Assembly: GCA_910586255.1 (NCBI GenBank)
Contig: CAJUHR010000047.1
Location: 1-25,592 of the forward strand
Source of the DNA: an uncultured Lachnospiraceae bacterium
GTDB lineage: Bacteria; Bacillota; Clostridia; Lachnospirales; Lachnospiraceae
Length of the DNA stretch: 25,592 nucleotides
Direction of reading: 5' to 3'
Shown here: one piece after another, positions 15,286-21,644 of the stretch
How positions within the stretch are numbered: position 1 is the stretch's first letter
Layout: each line of letters begins with the position of its first letter
Translations under genes and position numbers: made by a program
Notes under the pieces: generated by a model
What the model saw: only the letters and a program-made list of their open reading frames with translations
Told to the model about the DNA's origin: nothing
Database searches by the model: none

Positions 15286-16142
15286 TTTCTCGCACCCCCT
15301 TTACTAATGCTGATAACAATATCGTCAATCGTTGCGGTATCAAGGACGCAATTCTTATATCCTGCCGCTTCTTTTGCGCTGATAAGCCCCTCAAAGCCTA
15401 TATCGGTTTTACGCAAACCGATGATGCTTTTTTCAAGTTCGGCTGTTAAATCTCGCGGTCTGCCCTTAATAAACCGGTAACTGCTCAATAAATCCTCCAT
15501 GCTGCCAGTAAAAATCAATTTCCCACTATTCACAAGTGTAATGTAGTCGGCAACGCGTTCTAAATCTGTTGTGATGTGAGTGGAAAACAAGATGCTTCTT
15601 TCGCCATCCTTTATATATTCTTGCAGGATTTCTAAAAACTCACTTCTGGTCACAGGGTCGAGGCCACTTGTCGGCTCGTCAAGTATCAGTAATTTTGCAT
15701 TATGCGAGAAAGCGCAAGCAAGCATTAGCTTCATTTGCATACCTCTTGAAAACTCTCCCAGCTTTTTACTTTGCGGCAATTCAAAACGATTTACCATTTC
15801 GTTGAAAACATCATGTTTCCAACCTTCATAAAAAATAGATACTGCTTTTTCTGTGTCCTTTACCGTCCAGCTATCCACATAAAACATGCTATCAAACACA
15901 ACACCAATATCCTGCTTGATGGCGTTTTCGCTTTTTACATTATCATTTCCGAAAACCAAAATCTCTCCAGCGTCCTTTTCCAGCATATTGAGAATAAGCT
16001 GTATCGTTGTTGTCTTTCCTGCTCCATTCGGGCCGACAAGCCCCATGATATACCCTTTGGGCAAGGAAAGGCTGATATTATCAAGCTTGAATCCAGAAAA
16101 GCTCTTGCTTACACCCATTAACTCCAAATAATTATCAATCAT
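15282..16142 (-). CDS. ABC transporter ATP-binding protein, YtrB-like (module iii)
   Basis: This 286-residue ATPase has Walker A GPNGAGKTT (37-45), signature FSRGMQMKL (131-139), Walker B LLILDEPTSGLD (151-162) and the switch histidine in FSTHI. The Q-loop position reads GVVFDSMFYV without glutamine, as in many YtrB-type proteins. A short accessory domain follows (about 215-286). GGAGG lies a few bases before the ATG, and the start overlaps the GntR gene by eight bases. It works with the permease encoded next. Repression by the co-encoded GntR protein is likely, given the palindrome over the promoter. Confidence 0.92.
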   Translation of the reverse strand: MIDNYLELMGVSKSFSGFKLDNISLSLPKGYIMGLVGPNGAGKTTTIQLILNMLEKDAGEILVFGNDNVKSENAIKQDIGVVFDSMFYVDSWTVKDTEKAVSIFYEGWKHDVFNEMVNRFELPQSKKLGEFSRGMQMKLMLACAFSHNAKLLILDEPTSGLDPVTRSEFLEILQEYIKDGERSILFSTHITTDLERVADYITLVNSGKLIFTGSMEDLLSSYRFIKGRPRDLTAELEKSIIGLRKTDIGFEGLISAKEAAGYKNCVLDTATIDDIVISISKGGARK

Positions 16143-16515
16143 TTTCTACCTCCAACAAAAGCCGCAACAGGCTGATAATTTCATCATTAGTCATTGCAGC
16201 TCGCCCTGCTGATTGTATCGCTCTCGTGAGGTTTAGCTCCACATCACGGATAAGCTGTTCGCGTATTAAATCTGAGCCGCTTGACATAACAAAAAAACCT
16301 TTACCCTGTCGGCTTGTTATAAATCCTTCTTGTTCCAATTCGTTATATGCCCTTGTAGTCGTCAGCACACTTATTTTCAAATCTTTTGCCAACTGCCGAA
16401 GTGAGGGTAACATTTCATCTTCGATCAACTCGCCGGACAATATCTGCTCCTTTACCTGATCTTTAATTTGCGCATAAATCGGCAAGTCAGAACTGTTTGA
16501 TATCACGATGTGCAA
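16135..16515 (-). CDS. GntR family regulator, YtrA type (module iii)
   Basis: This 126-residue repressor is of the short YtrA subgroup: an N-terminal winged helix without a large ligand-binding domain. It contains SDLPIYAQIKDQVKEQI, the PSLRQLAKDL recognition region and LEQEGFITSRQGKGFFV, followed by a dimerisation helix of about 45 residues. The start is a TTG at 16515, behind AAAGGG; no in-frame ATG exists upstream, and a GTG at codon 5 is an alternative. It heads a four-gene operon with ATPase, permease and zinc-finger protein. The operator is probably the perfect palindrome at 16532-16563 in its own promoter, so it should repress itself and the transporter until envelope stress occurs. 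Confidence 0.9.
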   Translation of the reverse strand: MHIVISNSSDLPIYAQIKDQVKEQILSGELIEDEMLPSLRQLAKDLKISVLTTTRAYNELEQEGFITSRQGKGFFVMSSGSDLIREQLIRDVELNLTRAIQSAGRAAMTNDEIISLLRLLLEVEND

Positions 16516-16531
16516 TTCATCATCCCTTTAC

Positions 16532-16586
16532 TATACTGTACTTTATATAACAAGTACAGTATAATCAGAAATAGCAGTTTTGTCAA
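16532..16586 (-). promoter_or_regulatory. promoter and palindromic operator of module (iii)
   Basis: On the minus strand a consensus -35 TTGACA (16581-16586) and -10 TATACT (16558-16563) are 17 bases apart. A perfect inverted repeat with 10-bp arms, tatactgtac (16532-16541) and gtacagtata (16554-16563), has a 12-base spacer and covers the -10 and the start site. This is the size and placement expected for a YtrA-type repressor. Confidence 0.85.
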
Positions 16587-16728
16587 GGGGATGTCTGAAA
16601 GTTCATGGTTGGCGAATAAGCAATTAGAAGTTATAATAGTCCCTTTTCGCACAAAAGCAAACAGAGCGAAAAGCCCATTTGAAAATAGGTTTCCCACTCT
16701 GTCTGTAATAAACGCCTCTTCATACGAA

Positions 16729-17406
16729 TTATTGGATCAACGAGGAAATAACAGCTACAAACTCATCTTGTGTCAAGCCTTCCACTATGAATCGGAAACC
16801 GACATTATGAAGCAGGAACTCAGCAAAATAATATTCGTTATTCGTATCCTGTCCGATTGCCACCTCGACATTGTTGATTATGGATTTTTCGTCATATTCA
16901 TCCAGAAAAACACAGTCACTCGTGGGCAGAGAGCCCTTTTGAATTTCAATATTTATTCCTTTTGAGAACGTTTCGTTGGAATAATTCAATATATTAAAGT
17001 CAAAATAAATCTCTCCTGTACCGCCGTTCCGTTTGTAAACACCAAATTCTTCGTCCTCCCATTCCTTAAGGTCATCGGGAACGGTCGGAAAAATATTGAT
17101 TCCATAATACTTGTTTATTTCCGCCTTGCTCATAACCACAAAATCATCCTCATGAACATCAAATTTGATTTCGTCGGACGGGCTCCAGTCGATCTGATGA
17201 ACAATGATTTTGTTGTTGGCGGCCATATTGCCAGGGGATTCGCCCTTGCTTTCAACAGAGGTCTCTTTTACACCCAGATTTAATGCGCCTGCTTCGGTCT
17301 GTTCAGGCAGTGCGGTCAACATTCCGCTACGCCAAACCCCGAATCCCGTCAGCGCAACCAGGCAGGCACAACAAGTAGATGCTGCCATTCGGATAATCGT
17401 CTTCAC
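16729..17406 (-). CDS. membrane-anchored protein of unknown function, DUF4367-like
   Basis: The protein has about 225 residues: a short basic lead, one membrane or signal segment (MAASTCCACLVALTGFGVW), a polar linker of about 50 residues and an extracytoplasmic domain rich in acidic and aromatic residues. Its end, GFRFIVEGLTQDEFVAVISSLI, resembles the C-terminal strand-helix of DUF4367-type domains of anti-sigma and sporulation-related proteins. I prefer the GTG at 17406, with AGGAG seven bases upstream; a GTG at 17421, overlapping the previous stop, is also possible. No sigma-factor gene is adjacent. It follows the gene at 17421-18098 closely and is probably co-transcribed with it. Secretion or membrane anchoring is fairly clear; the function is not. 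Confidence 0.65.
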   Translation of the reverse strand: MKTIIRMAASTCCACLVALTGFGVWRSGMLTALPEQTEAGALNLGVKETSVESKGESPGNMAANNKIIVHQIDWSPSDEIKFDVHEDDFVVMSKAEINKYYGINIFPTVPDDLKEWEDEEFGVYKRNGGTGEIYFDFNILNYSNETFSKGINIEIQKGSLPTSDCVFLDEYDEKSIINNVEVAIGQDTNNEYYFAEFLLHNVGFRFIVEGLTQDEFVAVISSLIQ

Positions 17407-17420
17407 CCCCCTTCTCCTCA

Positions 17421-18098
17421 CTATTCGCTCACCACCAGATCTGCCAAATAATCCTCCTGTACCGCAGCTTTCCTGGCATGTACCCTTTTCAATGCTTCTT
17501 TTTCCTGTTCTTCCATCAGCTTTTCCATCCTTTCATGGCGTTTCTCCCACCATGATTTTTCATTGTCTGTGTTAAGCGGCGAATCATCTTTAACAGGTAT
17601 CCCTTCCCCGTAGCACTGTTCCGGCGTTGCTCCGATGACCTGGTTCCCAATCATCTTAGAACCCATGAGACCGGTACTGGAATACATGTTCCTTACCATA
17701 CCCAATACTGTTTTCTCCCACTCCGGATCATTTTTCATTCTCTCAAAACATTCTTCCGTAATTGTCAGTGTTCCTCCCACGCAGGTAGAGCGATACCATC
17801 CGCTGACGGGCATTTGCGACATTTCATTCATGAACCACTGTTTGTATTCGTCCATGGTCATTTCTTCTTTGGATTTCTTAGATACGCTGTTGTCATATGT
17901 AAAACCAGAATAATTCGGCGGTTGGGAGACTACCATATCCCCCGCCCATGAAGATGAACCGTTTTTTTGAGCCGCATTCTTTTTTTCCGAAGCCCCCAGC
18001 GCCTTCTGGGCAAAATTTTTCGTACCTGCCGCTTTCTTTCTGCTGCATGCGTAGTCATATGGGTTCATCCCTATGCTGCTTAAATTAGTAATACTCAT
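17421..18098 (-). CDS. conserved hypothetical protein, polar, no membrane segment
   Basis: This 225-residue protein starts MSITNLSSIGMNPYDYACS behind AAAGGAG. The N-terminal 75 residues are low-complexity and polar (Lys, Ala, Ser, Asn). The centre, MTMDEYKQWFMNEMSQMP to EECFERMKNDPEWEKTVLGM, looks like a small globular domain. Residues 180-215 form a charged helix likely to be a coiled coil (WWEKRHERMEKLMEEQEKEAL). The layout recalls Lachnospiraceae proteins grouped as DUF6033, but I cannot confirm that. There is no signal peptide. The next gene starts within a base or so of its stop, and an inverted repeat at 18120-18150 lies in its leader. No function can be assigned. Confidence 0.7.
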   Translation of the reverse strand: MSITNLSSIGMNPYDYACSRKKAAGTKNFAQKALGASEKKNAAQKNGSSSWAGDMVVSQPPNYSGFTYDNSVSKKSKEEMTMDEYKQWFMNEMSQMPVSGWYRSTCVGGTLTITEECFERMKNDPEWEKTVLGMVRNMYSSTGLMGSKMIGNQVIGATPEQCYGEGIPVKDDSPLNTDNEKSWWEKRHERMEKLMEEQEKEALKRVHARKAAVQEDYLADLVVSE

Positions 18099-18119
18099 AC
18101 CTGTCTCCTTTCCTGTAAC

Positions 18120-18150
18120 GTAACAGTTCAGCCTTCGTCAGAACTGTTAC
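18120..18150. repeat. perfect 10-bp inverted repeat in a leader
   Basis: gtaacagttc (18120-18129) and gaactgttac (18141-18150) are perfect inverted copies with an 11-base spacer, 22 bases before the ATG at 18098. A smaller palindrome, cagtgttacactg, lies 10-odd bases further upstream. No U-tract follows on either strand, so it is more likely an operator or a leader hairpin than a terminator. Confidence 0.6.
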
Positions 18151-18186
18151 CCTGCAACACCAGTGTTACACTGAACTTGATTTACT

Positions 18187-18876
18187 CTATATTGTTGCCT
18201 TCGTCTCCCCTGAAACCCACCTATAATCATTTAATTCTTTAGCAGACTTAATATTATGCTCCCCATCAATTTGGATTACCTCATCGCAAAAACCACGCGC
18301 CAGCTCCAGATTATGAACCGAGAACAAAACCATAGCTCCCTCGTCACGCCGCTCTGCCAATATTCCCTTTAATGTCGAGATACTCTCCGGATCAAGCCCG
18401 TTAAACGGTTCGTCCAAAATAAAATTCCCTGCCCCGGACAACAGAGCGGCGGCCATGTATATTTTCTGCTTCATCCCCAAAGAATAGTTCGCAATATATG
18501 CATCCAGCGCCCCATCGAGCTTAAAAGCCCCCATCAATCCTCTTTGCAGAATCTCCGCTTTCTCCGGTTTCTGCCGGTACAGTTGGATTATAAATCTCAA
18601 ATACTCCCTTCCGGTAAGATTCAGAAACATCTCCTTGCTGTCCGGGACATAGAAGAGACGGTATTTTGATTCAAATATGCTGCTCTCAATATGATCAATC
18701 AAAACCTGCCCTGAATCCATGCATTCTGGCTGTGTAATCGCCCGAAGCAGCGTTGTTTTCCCAATCCCGTTCATCCCCACAAGGGCATAGATACGGCCGC
18801 TTTCCATCTGGCAGGATACCCTGTCAAAAATCTTCCGGCTGCCGTAGCTTTTAGACAATTCATGAATCTGTATCAT
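18187..18876 (-). CDS. ABC transporter ATP-binding protein (module iv)
   Basis: This is a short 229-residue ATPase without a C-terminal accessory domain. Walker A is GMNGIGKTT (34-42), with Met and Ile replacing the usual residues; the signature is YSLGMKQK (131-138); Walker B is FILDEPFNGLD (152-162); the switch His is in FSVHNLELA. The ATG has AAGGAG six bases upstream and overlaps the 494-aa membrane gene by 17 bases. It should energise that membrane protein. The unusual P-loop keeps the GK(T/S) core, so ATP binding is expected. The direction and substrate of transport cannot be read from the sequence. Confidence 0.9.
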   Translation of the reverse strand: MIQIHELSKSYGSRKIFDRVSCQMESGRIYALVGMNGIGKTTLLRAITQPECMDSGQVLIDHIESSIFESKYRLFYVPDSKEMFLNLTGREYLRFIIQLYRQKPEKAEILQRGLMGAFKLDGALDAYIANYSLGMKQKIYMAAALLSGAGNFILDEPFNGLDPESISTLKGILAERRDEGAMVLFSVHNLELARGFCDEVIQIDGEHNIKSAKELNDYRWVSGETKATI

Positions 18877-20344
18877 AAAAATCTCCTTTGCAGAATTTCC
18901 AGTAACCGTACTCCCCCGCCGCCACTCCGGCGCCTGCCAGACAGGCGAATGGAAGAAGCGGAATAGGAACCCATTTCCCGCCGACCAGAATGATTTCCAC
19001 GACTGTTAAACTTGCTGCCGTAATCAATACAATCACTTTACTTATGTTCCCATGGAGCAGTTCGTTCGTACTGTTTACGATCCTGGGCATTTTCAAATCA
19101 ATACAGACTCCCAGCCACACACATACATAATTCATCGAAGTGCCATAAAACAGGAGCAGGAAGGTGTTCATAACCGGCGGCCTTTCAAAACCGATCAGGA
19201 TAAACCAAAATAAAAGTACGGTAATCTCTCCCCACAGAAATCCCTGTATTGTTTTCCATAAAAACAGCCTTCGCCCGGAAATAGGAAGAAACGCATAGCA
19301 GGATTTATTGTCATCACTGGAATAGGCCGTACTGGAGATGGTGTTGACCGAACAACAGGACATCAGCAGAAACAGTTCTTCAACACAGGTTCCTTTAAGG
19401 CCAAACTGGCTGAAATTGTGTAACAGGAGTCTGGACAGGATTACCACTGTTATAATGTTCTTGATATTGGAGAAGAAAATCAGCTCCTTGTTTCTGGTAA
19501 CGCGTTTCCACTCCAGCAGAAAATACGGGTGTTTAATATGAGATACTGATGGTTGTTTCTCTGTTTCTCTATGGCGGAAGCTCTGTACATTCAGATATCC
19601 CCGCACATACCAATGCTTAGCGGCAAGCTTAAGAACCGCCATTAAGACGGTCATGCCTGTCAATGCTGCGCCCCAGATCCAAAGGATACTCCGTAATTCA
19701 TATCCCTGCATGGCGGCTGGACTTTGTCCGGTAATGTATCGCTTCAGAACTCCGGCACTGTCAGATAAAAATCCAGGTTTATGAAAACATGAAAAAACTG
19801 TATTTCCCGCAAGCCAGGCAAGTATTAGAAAAGAACCGTATTGAAATACAACAAAAGCATATCCCACGATATCACTGGCACAAAATCTGCTGATCAGGAT
19901 CGAGAACAGGATAACTGCAATATCTAAAGCGACTGTCAGGATACAGCAGAATAGCATTGCCAAAGCCGCCTCTTTCCGGTGATGTGCTTCAAAGAGGAAA
20001 AACGGGTAAAGGAATGTGGCACAGATACCCGATTGCAGCAGGAAAACCCTCATTCCCACGACACTTAGTATCGTCCGTACCTCCACTGGATAACAAAGAA
20101 TCGTTTGAATCCGGCGGTTCATGCACAACTGGTCCGGAAGCTGATAGATTCCCAAAAATGCACAGAACCAGGCCGACAGCAGCGATACCAGCACATAGCT
20201 GTTATCTGCTGCCGAAGCCGGAAGATAATGGTTCAGTATGTACCAGACTAAATATCCTATATAAGCACCTATGAAACATAGCGAAGCAACGACCACCGGA
20301 TTCGCCTTATTATAAAATAAAATTTTGCATAAGATACGTTTCAT
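18860..20344 (-). CDS. large multi-pass membrane subunit of an ABC exporter (module iv)
   Basis: This 494-residue protein has about twelve hydrophobic segments in two halves, separated near residues 245-280 by a charged cytoplasmic stretch (FRHRETEKQPSVSHIKH). The fused-half layout suggests one chain forms the whole channel with two copies of the ATPase. No family signature is recognised, although the position between a DUF1648-like gene and an ATPase supports an ABC permease. AAAGG lies eight bases before the ATG. It follows the small gene at 20370 by 25 bases and overlaps the ATPase gene by 17. Many Cys and aromatic residues lie in the membrane segments. The substrate is unknown. Confidence 0.75.
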   Translation of the reverse strand: MKRILCKILFYNKANPVVVASLCFIGAYIGYLVWYILNHYLPASAADNSYVLVSLLSAWFCAFLGIYQLPDQLCMNRRIQTILCYPVEVRTILSVVGMRVFLLQSGICATFLYPFFLFEAHHRKEAALAMLFCCILTVALDIAVILFSILISRFCASDIVGYAFVVFQYGSFLILAWLAGNTVFSCFHKPGFLSDSAGVLKRYITGQSPAAMQGYELRSILWIWGAALTGMTVLMAVLKLAAKHWYVRGYLNVQSFRHRETEKQPSVSHIKHPYFLLEWKRVTRNKELIFFSNIKNIITVVILSRLLLHNFSQFGLKGTCVEELFLLMSCCSVNTISSTAYSSDDNKSCYAFLPISGRRLFLWKTIQGFLWGEITVLLFWFILIGFERPPVMNTFLLLFYGTSMNYVCVWLGVCIDLKMPRIVNSTNELLHGNISKVIVLITAASLTVVEIILVGGKWVPIPLLPFACLAGAGVAAGEYGYWKFCKGDFYDTDS

Positions 20345-20369
20345 AGGACAGCCTTTCCGAATACAGCCT

Positions 20370-20696
20370 TCACATCATATTTATATAGGAAACCATCATA
20401 GCTGCCAGAAGGATCACAAAGATGGCGCTGTTCATCTTAGACAGGCGGTTCTGCCGGATAAACAGCAGGTTTACAATCAATGCAATCACCGGGAACAGCC
20501 ATACTCCCAGAACACTGGGAACCGGATAATAGGTTGTACCCGAATGCAGGATGGAAATCTGCTCCGGCAGGAAAAACAGCATAATGCCGGATAATACAAA
20601 CATCAGCAGAATGATACCAAAATTTACAGCAGCCAGTTTTGCATTGTTTTCCGTAAAGTTTTCACCAAGAATGCTTTTTAATAGTCTCCGAATCAT
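20370..20696 (-). CDS. small membrane protein, DUF1648-like (module iv)
   Basis: This 108-residue protein has three membrane helices (about 24-43, 62-80 and 90-106). After the first helix it reads FFLPEQISILHSG, close to the LPxxIPxHW motif of DUF1648 proteins, which accompany ABC transporters and SdpI-type immunity proteins in Firmicutes. AAAGGGG lies before the ATG. It is the first gene after the promoter at 20733-20761 and is 25 bases from the membrane subunit gene, so it belongs to that operon. An accessory or immunity role is possible but not shown. Confidence 0.7.
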   Translation of the reverse strand: MIRRLLKSILGENFTENNAKLAAVNFGIILLMFVLSGIMLFFLPEQISILHSGTTYYPVPSVLGVWLFPVIALIVNLLFIRQNRLSKMNSAIFVILLAAMMVSYINMM

Positions 20697-20732
20697 AATA
20701 TACCCCTTTCTGGATTGCCACTGGATTGATTT

Positions 20733-20800
20733 ATCTTATCAAGTGTAATCGCTCTTTACAAGGAGTAGTCCCTCTTTTGCAGACTGAGGGGCGGTTTTTG
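20733..20800 (-). promoter_or_regulatory. promoter and upstream box of module (iv)
   Basis: The minus strand has -35 TTGTAA (20756-20761) and -10 TAAGAT (20733-20738), 17 bases apart, with transcription expected about 30 bases before the ATG at 20696. A 26-bp box (20775-20800, core CCCCTCAGTCTGCAAAA) lies 13 bases upstream of the -35. It matches 10935-10960 at 24 of 26 positions with identical spacing. CCCTC/GAGGG could also pair as a hairpin here, but not at the other copy. Confidence 0.6.
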
Positions 20801-20850
20801 CATATGCCCTAAAACAAAATTAGGAAAATTAATCCGAGCTATAATTGTTT

Positions 20851-21534
20851 CTATCTTGCAGGCATCTGAAATCCGTCAAGCGCTTTGTTCAGATAATCAT
20901 TAAACGGCTTCATAATACGGAACAACCTCACCGTTTCCTCTATAAAAACCTCGGAATCATTCAGTGCCTCATCTGCCACCGGATACTTCAGATACCAGCT
21001 TTTAAACTTCAGGTATTCTGCCTGCGGATGCTCCTTATCATACCCGGCAGGAACATTTTTCAGCGCCGTACCCTGTACCGCAAAATATTTTAGGAACTCA
21101 GGAGAATGAATGATTTCTCCAAACTCGTCTCCATGTTCTGCAATATAATCCCGGATCATAACAGTCGCATCCCTGAACATATTCGTAGACAATCCGCCCC
21201 TTAGAAAAGACTGTCCGCCCGGCCTGATCATGAGGTAATATCCCACTGGAACAGGCCGCTTTCCCTGAACAGAAATATGCGCACGAAAGGATGGGTTAAA
21301 CGGTGACCTATCAGGGCCAAACCGGGGATACCGAACCAGCTTGAAAATACAGTCTTCCGCCTGATTATGCAGAATAGCACTGTCAAATTCCCCGATACGG
21401 AAAATGGGCGTCCGCACCAGTTCCTCAAACTGTGTGCAGGCCGCTTCACTTTCCACTTTATGTGCATGATATCATTCCCGGTTATTATTTTCACTTAAAT
21501 CATCAAGATATTTTAAGACCAGTCCCATATCCAT
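20851..21534 (-). pseudogene. DUF2461 family protein interrupted by one stop codon
   Basis: From ATG 21534 the frame reads MDMGLVLKYLDDLSENNNRE, then TGA (21472-21474), then continues without any shift as YHAHKVESEAACTQFEEL to a normal end, 227 codons in all. DUF2461 proteins have NNREWF at this place, so the TGA replaces the conserved Trp by a single G-to-A change. The remainder shows family blocks such as RYPRFGPDRSPFNPSFRAH, YYLMIRPGGQSFLRGG and DKEHPQAEYLKFKSWYL. The only in-frame restart is a GTG at 21456 without a good ribosome binding site. TGA is used as an ordinary stop elsewhere in the window. The function of DUF2461 is unknown. Gene identity is good; the stop could also be a sequencing error. 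Confidence 0.8.
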
Positions 21535-21560
21535 TGTCCGTATCTCCCCCCCTTATTTCT

Positions 21561-21644
21561 TTACAGCTCTTTAATCGAAAAGAACATATATCCCTCTCCA
21601 GTCTGCGGGCAGCCATCTTTCTTATTCCTACGATTTTGTTCCCC
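21561..21644 (-). pseudogene. relic of a hol-tox-like gene tail
   Basis: On the minus strand just after the stop of the MacB-type permease, a frame between two stops reads NRRNKKDGCPQTGEGYM to a TAA at 21561. The 19 bases coding RRNKKD (21614-21632) are identical, in the same frame and orientation, to the tail of the small ORF at 11006-11092. The membrane helix and start codon are absent. It is best explained as the remains of a second small toxin-like gene. Confidence 0.45.

Noticed and set aside
16642..16673. 8-bp inverted repeat cttttcgc/gcgaaaag downstream of the gene at 16729
   Set aside because: The loop is 15 bases and no T-run follows on the minus strand, so a terminator cannot be supported.
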